Virus record (IMG/VR): IMGVR_UViG_3300035182_001458
Coordinates: 1 to 62,592 of that record
Strand: one strand, 5' to 3'
DNA length: 62,592 bases
Origin: a virus
The position numbers and the translations under genes are program-made. Below the pieces are notes generated by a model. That model was not told the origin of the DNA. It did not search any database and saw only the letters and a list, made by a program, of their open reading frames with translations. Position 1 is the first letter of the stretch; each line of letters opens with the position of its first letter. Below are positions 1-8,046 of the stretch, in pieces.

Positions 1-1198
1 GCTCCTTCAGGTTCGGCTCCTTGCCGCGCAGCTTGGCCATCAGCAGAGCGAAGTACTCGAAGTCCTCGCCCTTCGGGCCGAAGGTCAGCGCCGCTTCCTT
101 GAAGTCCATGCCTTGGGCCTTGAGAACGTAGGCGTCGAGCACGCGCTCGATGGCCAACAGCTCCTCAACGGTGTGCTGTTCGATGGCCGCGATCTCGGTC
201 ACGTCCACGCCCTCACCGACCAGCATGGCCTTCAGGTCATCGATCTCCTCCAGCAGCACCATCTTGACGATGTCGCGCTCGCGCATGTTGGTCATGGCAC
301 GGTGACGCTCCATGTACCACTTGGTCTTGACCTTGACCATCTGACCGTCCTCGAACTGGAAGACCCAGCCCTCGATGTCCGTGATGGTTTCTTGCAGCTC
401 GAGGACGCACCGCAGCACATGTGCAGGGTCACGTTTTTCGCCCAACATCTTGGCGAACATGGAGTCCGTGTAGTCACGCTGATGCGACTTCGAGCCTTCG
501 CTTTCAACGATCGGGACACCGTACATGTGAGCGTTCAGGTCCAAGCGGCCCATCGGCCAGTACTGGCCAGTCTGATTGTCGCGCACGTGCAGCAGCGTCA
601 GCAGGTCCTCTTGGTACGGCAGCACGATGCGAGCCGTCGGCGATGTCCACTCGAAGATGGCCGTGCAATCCTGCTCGATGATCGCTTCGCAAAAGTCGAT
701 GTAGTTCTTGCGTGTCGTCATCCAGGCACGAGCTTGCACAGCAACGTCCGACTCGAAGCTCTTCTTGGACTTCAGCGTGAAGTTGCTGATACGCGCGCCA
801 CAGGACATGGTGTCTTGGTCGATGGGCATGCCGTCCTTGATCTCCTGGCTGCTGAAAGGCGCCACTCGGCAGTCAACCTTGACCGTGTGGATCATCGAGC
901 CGTCGCGCTTGTCCATGACACGAGCCAGTTTAGACCAGTTAAAGTCATGCGGGCGAGCGCCGTCCTTCTCGTTCAGGTTGAAGAACTTGTGCAACGGTCG
1001 GGCGACCAGTCGCTCTTGCTGGTCAAAGACCAAGCCACGGCATTCAATGGCGTGCGCGTTGTCCCAGGTGGATTCCATCGACACGACATAGGAGCTGACG
1101 GTCATGCCGTTGCTCTGTACCATGTGCTTGATTTCAGGCTTGTCGCCGACGGCCTCCTTGAAGGGCGTCAGGTGGGTGATGATCGGAAACTTGCTCAT
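1..1198 (-). CDS. rnlA: T4-type RNA ligase 1, 3' end cut by window edge
   Basis: Reading the minus strand from an ATG at 1198 gives an open frame of about 399 codons running off the window start, so the C-terminus is missing. The protein has an ECRGLVF segment near residue 47 and a DKRDGSM segment near residue 90, which fit the conserved upstream motif and the nucleotidyl-transferase motif I (Lys-x-Asp-Gly) of the T4 Rnl1 family; the Lys would be adenylylated by ATP. Rnl1 joins broken tRNA ends, typically with a polynucleotide kinase; a kinase-like gene lies at 10230-10790. An AAGG sequence lies a few bases upstream of the ATG. Family assignment is from these motifs only. Confidence 0.8.
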   Translation of the reverse strand, partial: MSKFPIITHLTPFKEAVGDKPEIKHMVQSNGMTVSSYVVSMESTWDNAHAIECRGLVFDQQERLVARPLHKFFNLNEKDGARPHDFNWSKLARVMDKRDGSMIHTVKVDCRVAPFSSQEIKDGMPIDQDTMSCGARISNFTLKSKKSFESDVAVQARAWMTTRKNYIDFCEAIIEQDCTAIFEWTSPTARIVLPYQEDLLTLLHVRDNQTGQYWPMGRLDLNAHMYGVPIVESEGSKSHQRDYTDSMFAKMLGEKRDPAHVLRCVLELQETITDIEGWVFQFEDGQMVKVKTKWYMERHRAMTNMRERDIVKMVLLEEIDDLKAMLVGEGVDVTEIAAIEQHTVEELLAIERVLDAYVLKAQGMDFKEAALTFGPKGEDFEYFALLMAKLRGKEPNLKE

Positions 1199-1231
1199 AG
1201 CTGCCTTCTGCGTTAGCTAATTGGTGGAAGA

Positions 1232-1492
1232 TCAGACGGCCGAAGGCTCGGCTGCTGGGTTGAAGAGCGACGTCAGCGCTATGTTGACAATCAAAGCTGC
1301 ATTGGCATCGCCGTTGCTTTCATGCCAAACGGCACCCACTCGGAAGTTGAAGCCGTGCACCTTGTGGCCGATGCGGATCCGCATACGAAGGAGGTCATCG
1401 GTTTCGGGCTTTGCCGCGAAAGTCATTGTGAACTTCTTTGCCAGGCCGTACTCAACAGCGCCGATCACGTGAACCGTTGCGTCAACTGCCAT
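1232..1492 (-). CDS. hypothetical protein, 86 aa
   Basis: Unrecognised small protein of 86 residues. The start is supported by an AGGAGA ribosome-binding site about 6 bases before the ATG and by a promoter-like pair further upstream (1529-1557). It ends 33 bases before the RNA ligase gene and is probably co-transcribed with it. The sequence looks like a small mixed alpha/beta protein with no cysteines, signal peptide or membrane segment. Confidence 0.65.
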   Translation of the reverse strand: MAVDATVHVIGAVEYGLAKKFTMTFAAKPETDDLLRMRIRIGHKVHGFNFRVGAVWHESNGDANAALIVNIALTSLFNPAAEPSAV

Positions 1493-1528
1493 GCCGTTCT
1501 CCTAAGTATCACTGTTGCCGATAGAATG

Positions 1529-1557
1529 ATTGTACACCTATTCGGCTTCAGTATAAA
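1529..1557 (-). promoter_or_regulatory. sigma70-like promoter, TTTATA-17-TACAAT
   Basis: On the minus strand TTTATA (1557-1552) and TACAAT (1534-1529) are 17 bases apart, upstream of the 1232-1492 gene. The TACAAT -10 hexamer recurs upstream of other minus-strand genes here, which supports it as an early or middle promoter type. Confidence 0.5.
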
Positions 1558-1567
1558 ACCAGCAAGA

Positions 1568-1900
1568 CTACTTGGAATCAAACTTCCAGAAGGCTTCGTA
1601 GGACTCGTTGTAGCCAGGCTTGTCGTACACGACCCTCCAGCCAGCGGAGCTGAAGAGCGCTTCGAAATCAAGGTAGTGCTCGTCGAACAGATACTGTGCG
1701 GTGACATCGAGGCCGCCTTCAGCGGCCTTTGCGATGATGGCCTCAACCACCGTATCTTGCTTCAACACGACATGCTGCACGTTAGCGGTCGGGTGGACCT
1801 TCTTAACGAGCAGCTCGTTGACAGCCGCAATCACGTACTCGGGGATCGAGAACGCTTTGGCCTCCTGGGCCTTCTGCGGCGAGATGGGCTTGACTGACAT
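1568..1900 (-). CDS. hypothetical protein, 110 aa
   Basis: Unrecognised soluble protein of 110 residues. I prefer the ATG at 1900 over the in-frame ATG at 1918 because a GGAGG ribosome-binding site sits 4-5 bases before it. The N-terminal half is predicted helical, and the C-terminal half has several aromatic residues (a WRVVYDKPGY stretch). It has its own promoter-like element upstream (1944-1972). No function assigned. Confidence 0.7.
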   Translation of the reverse strand: MSVKPISPQKAQEAKAFSIPEYVIAAVNELLVKKVHPTANVQHVVLKQDTVVEAIIAKAAEGGLDVTAQYLFDEHYLDFEALFSSAGWRVVYDKPGYNESYEAFWKFDSK

Positions 1901-1943
1901 AGGACCTCCGTTTTGCATCGGGATTCTATCTTAAAGCCAAACC

Positions 1944-1972
1944 ATTGTAAAACATCAGATCCCTTGCGGCAA
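1944..1972 (-). promoter_or_regulatory. sigma70-like promoter, TTGCCG-17-TACAAT
   Basis: Minus-strand TTGCCG (1972-1967) and TACAAT (1949-1944) are 17 bases apart. The element overlaps the last codons of the dNMP kinase gene and lies about 45 bases upstream of the ATG at 1900. Confidence 0.5.
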
Positions 1973-2524
1973 CAACTTTTGCAGGATCTCGTGGATGCTT
2001 GCGTAGAGCGGGTCGAAGCCTTTGCTCTTGTCATTGACCAGATTGATGTCGGTCGCCGCATGCGTGATGCCTACTTCGGAGGCGTGCGCGTAGCGCTCAC
2101 CATCCTTGACCAGGTTGGGCACCTCGATGTAGATTAGCACAGCGTCATCGCGCGAGCGGATCCACTCAGCCTCGTTCTCAAACCGCACGTCGGTGATGAT
2201 CGTGTCAAAGCCGGCGGCTTGGTTCTTGGTGATCTCGAGCTGTGCGCGTTTAATCCAGATGTCCTTGCACATCATGTCTCGCCCGTACTCGGTGCCGAGG
2301 AGCTGCAAAGCCTTGCGCGGCGTGAAGCCCCAGAACGGGTCAACGGCCTCTTTGAGGACACGGTCTTCGAGCTGCTGATCGGTGAAGCCGAAGAGCTCCT
2401 TGGACGCCCGCTTCAGCGGACTTGCAAAGGCGTAGCGCTTGTACTTGTTGGGCCGTAGCTCTTGGATAATGTCAGCTACAGTGTCTTTGCCGGCGTTAAG
2501 CGGGCCGTGGATCCCGATGATCAT
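1955..2524 (-). CDS. deoxynucleoside monophosphate kinase (T4 gp1-like)
   Basis: A 189-residue P-loop kinase. The N-terminal GPLNAGKDTVAD (residues 6-17) is a Walker A variant of the T4 gene 1 dNMP kinase type, and a TIITDVRFENEAEW segment near residues 108-121 matches the conserved DVRF-NE motif of that family. These enzymes phosphorylate dNMPs, in T4 including hydroxymethyl-dCMP, so the gene fits with the hydroxymethylase at 24594-25436. Cytosolic. Length is a little below T4 gp1 (241 aa). The family is clear; substrate range is inferred. Confidence 0.85.
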   Translation of the reverse strand: MIIGIHGPLNAGKDTVADIIQELRPNKYKRYAFASPLKRASKELFGFTDQQLEDRVLKEAVDPFWGFTPRKALQLLGTEYGRDMMCKDIWIKRAQLEITKNQAAGFDTIITDVRFENEAEWIRSRDDAVLIYIEVPNLVKDGERYAHASEVGITHAATDINLVNDKSKGFDPLYASIHEILQKLLPQGI

Positions 2525-2530
2525 GAAGTG

Positions 2531-2770
2531 TTAGAGGTGAGTGAACAGCGCCTTAACGGCGCTGACAGAGAGCCTGAAGCCCTCCAGCAAAGCGGAGCCT
2601 GCTGTCGTGATCCCTAACGCGATGACATAGAATGAGAAGACGCTGCCTGAGATGACCGCAATGAACGCGCTGATGGCGTGCTCCTGCTTATCATCCCAGT
2701 ACCTCCACCCGTGGAATAGGGCGAGGACTAGGCAGCCGACCATGAGGGCGTTAAAGATGATGAACAGCAT
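2531..2770 (-). CDS. small membrane protein, 79 aa
   Basis: Unrecognised protein with two hydrophobic segments: residues 1-17, and about 33-55 after a charged WRYWDDKQEH linker. Likely an inner-membrane protein with both segments spanning. The chosen ATG at 2770 has no clear ribosome-binding site and lies only 6 bases after a TATAAT box, so its mRNA may be leaderless. An upstream in-frame alternative start exists at 2806 but would overlap the promoter. Confidence 0.6.
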   Translation of the reverse strand: MLFIIFNALMVGCLVLALFHGWRYWDDKQEHAISAFIAVISGSVFSFYVIALGITTAGSALLEGFRLSVSAVKALFTHL

Positions 2771-2776
2771 GCCGTG

Positions 2777-2806
2777 ATTATACGGCCTTGCTGCGCACTC
2801 AAGCAA
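2777..2806 (-). promoter_or_regulatory. sigma70-like promoter, TTGCTT-18-TATAAT
   Basis: Minus-strand TTGCTT (2806-2801) and consensus TATAAT (2782-2777) are 18 bases apart. The element starts one base after the stop of the 43-codon gene. The predicted transcription start falls at about the ATG at 2770. Confidence 0.55.
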
Positions 2807-2938
2807 TTAACGGAAGGTCAGGATCCACCACTTGAGCTTGAGCCAAAGCGTGTCTGGCCGGGCGGCACACGGCCCTGGATGGCCAGGCAGCCGGCCGCAC
2901 GTCTGGCCCTTAGGCGGGAGGTCACAGCGCTGCTTCAT
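2807..2938 (-). CDS. small Cys/His-rich protein, 43 aa
   Basis: A 43-residue gene whose ATG overlaps the stop codon of the topoisomerase medium subunit (TGATG), so it is probably translationally coupled. It contains Cys5, Cys14, His20 and Cys24 in a C-x8-C-x5-H-x3-C pattern with a GHPGPC core, a spacing that could bind zinc, and a basic, Trp-rich tail. The GHPGPC-type core recurs in small phage proteins, but I cannot name a family. Weight comes from the overlap and from codon continuity to the stop. Confidence 0.55.
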   Translation of the reverse strand: MKQRCDLPPKGQTCGRLPGHPGPCAARPDTLWLKLKWWILTFR

Positions 2939-4329
2939 CACTTGCCCTTCTTCTTGTCCTTGAGGACCTTCAGCCTAGGCTTGAGGTCATCCTTCAGGTC
3001 CAAGTCTTGAAGGTCCTTCAAGTAGAGGGACTCCTTGGTGCTCTTCTTGAAGAAGTCAATCAGCTGGAGCTGGAGCTGCACTTCGGCCAACAGCTTGTCG
3101 ATGTTGTCCTGGGTCAGGTTGTAGATCTTGATGTCGAGCAGGTCCGTGACATGCTTGAAACCTTCGGCCGTCAGGAACTGCTCGAGGTCAACCTTCTTCA
3201 TCTTCGAGAAGGCGCCTGCCATGCCGTCAGTCAGGTACATCTCGATGAAGCGCACCTTCTCGTTCATCAGCTCGAGCCTAGCCTGCAGCTCAGCGATGCG
3301 AGCCTGGCGCCGGTCTTCGTAGCGCTCGAGACGGTACTCGAGGAAGGCGTCTACCAGAGCCTCCGGCGTCTTGAAGCACTTGAGCTTGCCGCTCGGCAGC
3401 CAAACGGTCAGGTTCTCGGTGTTCTTCGAGATCAGCTTCAGCTTGAGCAGCAGCTCAGCGTCCGTCATGTAGCCAGTGGTACGGGGCACGTCCAGGACAA
3501 AGCGGAAGCCGTTGACCGTGGATTCGCTCTCGAAGCCCTTAATCAGCTCCAGATCCTGCAGGCCAAACAGCACCTCCTTGTAGGCGTCATGCTGAACGCC
3601 GATCGGCAGCTCGGTGACCACGATCTTGGTCGAAGCCTCCTTCTCGAACCTGCCGGTGCATTGCACTTGGCCCGTCGCGAGGCGCTCAACTTTGCCTGTG
3701 TAGCCGCGGAACCAGGGAACCAGCTTGACGCTGGTCTTGCCGGTCTTCAGCTTGTCCGTGATGTACTTGCGGAGGTCCTCCGGGTTGTACGGGAAGATGT
3801 TGGTCGCGAAGCCTGTGCCCATGCCGTTGGCGCCGTTAACCAGCACGTTAGGCAGGATCGGCAGGTAGCGCTCAGGCTCGATCTCCTCCTCATCTTCAGT
3901 CAGGTACTTGAGGATCAGGTCATCGTCACGCTTGAAGAGCTTGCGGAAGCAGGGCTCGAGGTTGGTGAAGATGTAGCGTGTTGCGGCGTTGGCGTCGGAC
4001 AGCCGTGACCCGAACTGCCCGATGGGCATCAGGTAGTTGAGGTTGTTGGCGCCTGGGTAGTCCTGAGCCAGCTTGACGATGGTCGACTCGAGCGAGGCCT
4101 CGCCGTGGTGGTATGCAGAGACGAGCGCGATAGCGGCCGCGAGCTGGGAGACCTTGATGCCGGTCTCGGGGATGGTGCTCGCCTTCTTCAGCGTGCCGAA
4201 GATGACCTTGCGCTGTGAGGGCTTGAAGCCGTCAATCAGGTCGGGGATGGCGCGGACGTTGGCGTGGACCGAGTACTCACGGACGTCGGTGCCAAAGAAT
4301 TGTTCGATGTTGATGTGCTTAGTTGCCAT
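2938..4329 (-). CDS. 52: type II DNA topoisomerase, medium (DNA-cleaving) subunit, T4 gp52-like
   Basis: A 463-residue GyrA/ParC-type cleavage subunit, close to T4 gp52 (442 aa). The winged-helix region ends in ANAATRYIF, where Arg118-Tyr119 match the conserved Arg-Tyr pair; Tyr119 would form the covalent link to DNA. An upstream GFKPSQRKV stretch matches the conserved GLKP-QRR region. It assembles with the large subunit encoded immediately upstream (10-base gap) to pass duplex DNA during replication. The C-terminus ends in a lysine-rich tail (KDKKKGK). There is no gyrase-type wrapping domain, as expected for T4-like enzymes. Confidence 0.95.
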   Translation of the reverse strand: MATKHINIEQFFGTDVREYSVHANVRAIPDLIDGFKPSQRKVIFGTLKKASTIPETGIKVSQLAAAIALVSAYHHGEASLESTIVKLAQDYPGANNLNYLMPIGQFGSRLSDANAATRYIFTNLEPCFRKLFKRDDDLILKYLTEDEEEIEPERYLPILPNVLVNGANGMGTGFATNIFPYNPEDLRKYITDKLKTGKTSVKLVPWFRGYTGKVERLATGQVQCTGRFEKEASTKIVVTELPIGVQHDAYKEVLFGLQDLELIKGFESESTVNGFRFVLDVPRTTGYMTDAELLLKLKLISKNTENLTVWLPSGKLKCFKTPEALVDAFLEYRLERYEDRRQARIAELQARLELMNEKVRFIEMYLTDGMAGAFSKMKKVDLEQFLTAEGFKHVTDLLDIKIYNLTQDNIDKLLAEVQLQLQLIDFFKKSTKESLYLKDLQDLDLKDDLKPRLKVLKDKKKGK

Positions 4330-4339
4330 GGCTGTCTCC

Positions 4340-6304
4340 TTAGATCACGATTGCGTCTACGCTCAAGTCGAGCCAGACTTTTCGACGATCTGAAGAGCCG
4401 TCCTCCTTGCCAAACACCAAGTTGATGATGTCGCCGTCCGCCTTGCTGTTAACCTCGAGCCTGACCAAGTGCTTGGGCAGGTCGGACAAGTACTCTTCGA
4501 ACTCCTCAGGCGATGAGGTGCCCAGGCCTTTGTAGTACTTGAAGTTTTTGACCTTGTCAGCGTTGCCAGGCTTCTTGACCCACTGATCATACTCGTCCTG
4601 GTTGTCAAAGGAGACCGGTTCCTTGTTGTTGCCCTTCAGCCAGATCTTGATCATCGGGGTGTAGAACCGATGGATGACGCCGAGGGTGAACAGCTCAGGC
4701 CAGAACTTGTGGAGGTTGCTGCACATGATGCCCGCGATGTGCGAGCCGTCGACGTCGGCGTCAGTGGTGATGACCAGGTGGCCGTAGCGCAGGTCCTTGA
4801 CGGACTTGACAGGTACTCCAACCTGGAGGCCCATAGCCGCACAGATGTTGACGAACTCGGTCTCCTCCTTGCGCTTGGCCTCCTTGTCCTTCTCCTCGAT
4901 GCCCAGCAGCTTCTTCAACGTGACCGAGTTGGCGTTCTGAGGCTTGCCTCGAAGAGCGAGCGCGCCCATGGTCTTGGCGTCGCGGCCCGACACGATGGCG
5001 CTCTTGGCAGAGTCACCTTCGGCGATGAACAAGTAGCACAGCTCAGGCTTCTTGCCAGCCAAGTTGGCGTCCTCGAGCTTGAGGATCCGCTTCGGGTTGG
5101 TCTTGTCCAGGTTCTTGTTCTTGTCTCGGACATCCTGCATCTCGCGAGCGAGCGCCTTGGCTTCGACCCAGTCCAACACGCGCTGGATGATCTCAGACTT
5201 GAGCAAGCGTTGGATCAGCTTCTCGGAGGCCTTGTAGACCGTCTTGTACTCCTTCGGCTCGGTGATCAAGTTCTCCTTGGTCTGCGAGTCGTAGCGAGGC
5301 TTGATGATGCGGGCGTTGACAAACAGCTTCATGTGCTGCTTGATCTCAGCCGGCTTGACATCGACCTTGTGCTTGGTCTTGAAGTAGGCCCGCAGCTTGT
5401 CGATGACCTGGTCAATGACGTAGTCGATGTGCGTGCCGCCGATCACCGTCTCTGTGGCGTTGACAAAGCTGATCTGCTTGAAGCCTTCATCGGAGGCCGC
5501 GATGGCGACCTGCCAGTCAGGCGACTCGTCATACTCGAACAGGTCGGTGTAGAGCTTGACGTAGTCCTTGAAGGAGTCGATGCGGCAGCGACGGCCGTTG
5601 AAGTACACCTTCAGATGCGGGTTGCAGCCTGCCACGTCATAGACCCGCTTCATCAGCTTGGCGTAGTTGCCTTCGTCCAGGCTGGTGTCCAAGTGGGCGT
5701 AGTCGGGCGCGTAAGTGATGCGGGTGTAGCCTGGGCCTTCCAGCTCGATGATGGAGGGCTTGGTCTTCTCCATCATGTTCTTCGAGAAGATCTGCTTGAA
5801 GACCTTCTTGCCGTCGCACGTCTCAATAACGAACTTTGTACTGAAGATGTTGGTAAGCGAGGCGCCTTCACCGTTTTGGCCGGTGACATCGGTGTCTTCA
5901 GTGTCATCGAAGTTGGAGCCGGACCGCAGGTAGCCGAGCACCAAGGTCGGGATGTACTCGTCATACTCGCTGTGCTTGATGACCGGCATGCCGCCGTTGT
6001 CCCAGACCGAGATGACGCCCGTTGTTTGGTCGATGTCGACCTTGATCGTGTCGAGATGCTTGCCCTCAGGTCGTTTGCTGTGGTCGACTGAGTTGGAGAT
6101 GACCTCGTCGAAGAGCTTGAGGAGGCCTGGGTTCCAGGTCACCTCCTTGAGAAGCATCTTCGGATTGTCGTAACCGAGCGCGATGTCGGCGAGGTAGGTG
6201 TTGGCAGTGTGGGGCTTGACCGAGCCGATGTATCGCCCGGGGCGGAGCAGCACGTGCTCAACGTCGGTTAACCGCTTAAACTTTTGTTCGATTGACTTGC
6301 TCAT
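4340..6304 (-). CDS. 39: type II DNA topoisomerase, large (ATPase + TOPRIM) subunit, unsplit gp39/gp60 type
   Basis: A 654-residue GyrB/ParE-type protein. The GHKL ATPase domain shows FDEVISNSVDH near residue 65 and VWDNGGMPV near residue 96, with a GQNGEGASLTN lid motif. The TOPRIM domain has LFIAEGDSAKSA (catalytic Glu) and DADVDGSHIAG (DxDxDG, Mg binding). In T4 this polypeptide is split between genes 39 and 60; here it is one chain. Its ATG lies about 30 bases downstream of a late-promoter-like TATAAATA and just after a TATAAT-like box. It partners with the cleavage subunit at 2938-4329. Confidence 0.95.
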   Translation of the reverse strand: MSKSIEQKFKRLTDVEHVLLRPGRYIGSVKPHTANTYLADIALGYDNPKMLLKEVTWNPGLLKLFDEVISNSVDHSKRPEGKHLDTIKVDIDQTTGVISVWDNGGMPVIKHSEYDEYIPTLVLGYLRSGSNFDDTEDTDVTGQNGEGASLTNIFSTKFVIETCDGKKVFKQIFSKNMMEKTKPSIIELEGPGYTRITYAPDYAHLDTSLDEGNYAKLMKRVYDVAGCNPHLKVYFNGRRCRIDSFKDYVKLYTDLFEYDESPDWQVAIAASDEGFKQISFVNATETVIGGTHIDYVIDQVIDKLRAYFKTKHKVDVKPAEIKQHMKLFVNARIIKPRYDSQTKENLITEPKEYKTVYKASEKLIQRLLKSEIIQRVLDWVEAKALAREMQDVRDKNKNLDKTNPKRILKLEDANLAGKKPELCYLFIAEGDSAKSAIVSGRDAKTMGALALRGKPQNANSVTLKKLLGIEEKDKEAKRKEETEFVNICAAMGLQVGVPVKSVKDLRYGHLVITTDADVDGSHIAGIMCSNLHKFWPELFTLGVIHRFYTPMIKIWLKGNNKEPVSFDNQDEYDQWVKKPGNADKVKNFKYYKGLGTSSPEEFEEYLSDLPKHLVRLEVNSKADGDIINLVFGKEDGSSDRRKVWLDLSVDAIVI

Positions 6305-6332
6305 AAACCATTATAAAAGGTAATTAAGCGTG

Positions 6333-6340
6333 TATTTATA
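6333..6340 (-). promoter_or_regulatory. T4-like late promoter TATAAATA
   Basis: Exact minus-strand TATAAATA about 30 bases upstream of the topoisomerase large-subunit ATG. A separate TTTTATAATGG sequence closer to the ATG could act as an early promoter, so the gene may have two promoters. Confidence 0.5.
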
Positions 6341-6375
6341 GCCAACCTGAGCCAGCCGCTTGACGGCACATTATA

Positions 6376-6582
6376 TCACATCTTCTCAATCCTCATGGTA
6401 TCCCAGGGCTCGTCGGTCCACACTTCGGGCCGTTGCCAGGTTGGCAGCTTGTAGCCCGTGACTCGCCGACCGGTCCAGCCTTGGCCGTCAAGCACTGGGC
6501 TATAGAGGCGTCGAGTGGCCTCCATCAAGCCAAGCATGGTGTTGCTGACGGAGCCGTAGAAGCACCGTTGATGAACTCTCAC
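6376..6582 (-). CDS. hypothetical protein, 68 aa
   Basis: Unrecognised. It starts with a GTG that overlaps the TGA of the upstream gene (GTGA), the coupling pattern used throughout this operon. The protein is tryptophan-rich (five Trp) and basic at its N-terminus. A stretch of about 70 bases without genes separates it from the topoisomerase operon. Confidence 0.55.
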   Translation of the reverse strand: MRVHQRCFYGSVSNTMLGLMEATRRLYSPVLDGQGWTGRRVTGYKLPTWQRPEVWTDEPWDTMRIEKM

Positions 6583-7010
6583 ATGGCATCCTCTTCGATG
6601 TACCGTTGTGACCGCTCAACCGTGCTGCGCAGCTGAACTCGTGAAAACTTGCTGTCCGGCAACCGGCGCTTGACCGTCCGGCCAGTAGGCGCAGCCGCAG
6701 GTGCGTTGAACTGCCGGCTGTAGCTGTGGATGTCCGTGTCCAACACCGTCACGCACGAGGTATCCACGATCACAAATAGCGCGTTCTCGTAGACCCGAAA
6801 GGTGTAGTTGTGCTCGTAGCCGTACTGCTCCCGTAGGTGCAGCATCAACGCCGTGTCATTGAGGTGCCGATTGGTCTCCGTAGCACGTCCGTTGAACAGC
6901 TCGAGGCAGCTGTACAGGAAGGAAGCCTCATCGTTGTACGGCAGGAGGTGACGATCATGCCTTTCCCGCAGACGTTGTTGAGCATGCTTGGTCAGGTAAG
7001 CGTTCTTCAT
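6579..7010 (-). CDS. hypothetical protein, 143 aa
   Basis: Unrecognised soluble protein. The N-terminal TKHAQQRLRERH is a helical motif seen in many small phage and toxin-like proteins of the DUF4258 type, but no catalytic motif can be pointed to. The C-terminal third is basic (TVKRRL, KFSRVQLRS), which suggests nucleic-acid binding. It overlaps both neighbours by 4 bases. Confidence 0.65.
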   Translation of the reverse strand: MKNAYLTKHAQQRLRERHDRHLLPYNDEASFLYSCLELFNGRATETNRHLNDTALMLHLREQYGYEHNYTFRVYENALFVIVDTSCVTVLDTDIHSYSRQFNAPAAAPTGRTVKRRLPDSKFSRVQLRSTVERSQRYIEEDAM

Positions 7011-7276
7011 ACGTGGCGCTTCTTCCAGTCATAGCCCGGCAGTACCTCAGCGACGCCAGGCTTGCCCACCGATTCGGCGAGCTCAGTTGAGATGGTCACG
7101 TGCCGACGGCCCGCCTTGCGAAGAGTCTCAGCGTAGGTCAGCGCGAGCAACAGCTTAGTCGGACCCAGAAGATGCACGTGCGGCGTGTCGGTCTCGTCCA
7201 AGGAGAAGACCGCGATGCCAGGTCCAGCGACCGGAACGGCATCAGGTTCGATTGGCGCGTCAGGGTGCAGGTGCAT
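7007..7276 (-). CDS. hypothetical protein, 89 aa
   Basis: Unrecognised protein. I prefer the ATG at 7276, which has AGGTGG a few bases upstream and begins inside the end of the 32-codon membrane gene; a TTG at 7291 would add five residues. Its end overlaps the next gene by 4 bases (ATGA). No membrane segment or known motif. Confidence 0.6.
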   Translation of the reverse strand: MHLHPDAPIEPDAVPVAGPGIAVFSLDETDTPHVHLLGPTKLLLALTYAETLRKAGRRHVTISTELAESVGKPGVAEVLPGYDWKKRHV

Positions 7277-7358
7277 ACACCACCTGAGCAACAGCGAACA
7301 GGATGATCAGGCCAGCGATGCCAACCCATGTCCACGGTGAGTTCCAGAATTCTTTCAT
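7260..7358 (-). CDS. single-pass membrane peptide, 32 aa
   Basis: A 32-codon gene with a good GAGGGA ribosome-binding site about 7 bases before the ATG. The peptide is MKEFWNSP followed by one hydrophobic segment of about 20 residues (WTWVGIAGLIILFAVAQVVY), typical of small phage inner-membrane proteins. Its 3' end overlaps the start of the next gene by 17 bases. Confidence 0.55.
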   Translation of the reverse strand: MKEFWNSPWTWVGIAGLIILFAVAQVVYAPAP

Positions 7359-7378
7359 GTGTTCCCTCTTTCTAGTTG

Positions 7379-7624
7379 TTAGTCACAATCAAATGTTGAC
7401 GAAGCGAGCTGCTTACCTTGCTCGGCCTCCCACTTGACCCATGGTGATTGCCGGCTGTCACCGGTTATCCGGTTCCACTGGCCGATGTAGCGGTCAACCT
7501 TAGCCATCAGCTCGTGGTTAAGCGTGCACTCGGCTGCTTCTTGCATGTGGTCGAGCATGTCCTTGAAGGACTGCAACACCTCCATGTGCATGGAGCGCTT
7601 GATCTTGTTGAGCTCGAGAGTCAT
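7379..7624 (-). CDS. hypothetical protein, 81 aa
   Basis: Unrecognised, mostly helical, acidic and methionine-rich protein. It starts 3 bases after the stop of the upstream gene, so it belongs to the same operon. No known motif; Cys34 and Cys80 are not in a metal-binding arrangement. Confidence 0.65.
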   Translation of the reverse strand: MTLELNKIKRSMHMEVLQSFKDMLDHMQEAAECTLNHELMAKVDRYIGQWNRITGDSRQSPWVKWEAEQGKQLASSTFDCD

Positions 7625-7627
7625 TGC

Positions 7628-7831
7628 TCAGTCCTCGACTACGGGAAGATTGTTGAAGTCCGTTTCGTCGGCGTCACGAAGATTGATCCAGCCGAAGCCG
7701 ATCCACTCCTTGACAACGCCGTCGAGGATGACCAACGGGTAGCGCTTCTCGTTGCCTGCTGTCATGCGAAGCGTGGACAGCTCAGCTCGCTTAACTGTTA
7801 CCGTGTTCACTTCAGCTTCAAGCGTTGACAT
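7628..7831 (-). CDS. hypothetical protein, 67 aa
   Basis: Unrecognised. The ATG at 7831 is chosen over an upstream in-frame codon at 7861 because it gives a short overlap (14 bases) with the upstream gene and an AGG sits upstream. The middle of the protein (PLVILDGVVKEWIGFGWI) looks like a small beta-rich fold. Confidence 0.6.
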   Translation of the reverse strand: MSTLEAEVNTVTVKRAELSTLRMTAGNEKRYPLVILDGVVKEWIGFGWINLRDADETDFNNLPVVED

Positions 7832-8018
7832 AAGCCTGAGCTGCTGCAGCTGCAGCGTCATATTGCTCGGTAACGTAGGACAAGAGCGTCGGCTGATTGT
7901 CCTCGTAGTAGGTGGCTTGCGCTTCTTCGAAAACGATGGTGAAGACGCGCTTCAGGTCACGCTCGAAGACCGCGTCCTTCAAGATCCAACGCAACAGGTA
8001 CAGCTTCAGCTTGCTCAT
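7818..8018 (-). CDS. hypothetical protein, 66 aa
   Basis: First gene of a minus-strand operon that runs down to the topoisomerase region. A GAGGTG ribosome-binding site precedes the ATG, and a TTTACA/TACAAT promoter lies upstream. Helical protein with an alanine-rich C-terminus (DAAAAAAQAYVNA). Function unknown. Confidence 0.6.
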   Translation of the reverse strand: MSKLKLYLLRWILKDAVFERDLKRVFTIVFEEAQATYYEDNQPTLLSYVTEQYDAAAAAAQAYVNA

Positions 8019-8046
8019 GTTTCACCTCAGTCGGTTCGGATGATGG

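Noticed and set aside
113-1216. Long plus-strand open frame (367 codons) opposite the RNA ligase
   Set aside because: It is an antisense shadow of a gene with recognisable ligase motifs, and its composition (His/Val/Leu-rich, no motif) is typical of shadows in GC-rich DNA.
3007-6091. Long plus-strand frames opposite the topoisomerase genes
   Set aside because: The minus strand encodes clear topoisomerase subunits with all motifs; the plus frames are antisense.
7138-7335. 65-codon minus-strand frame
   Set aside because: It overlaps two better-supported genes (32-codon membrane protein with good ribosome-binding site, and the 89-codon gene) in another frame.
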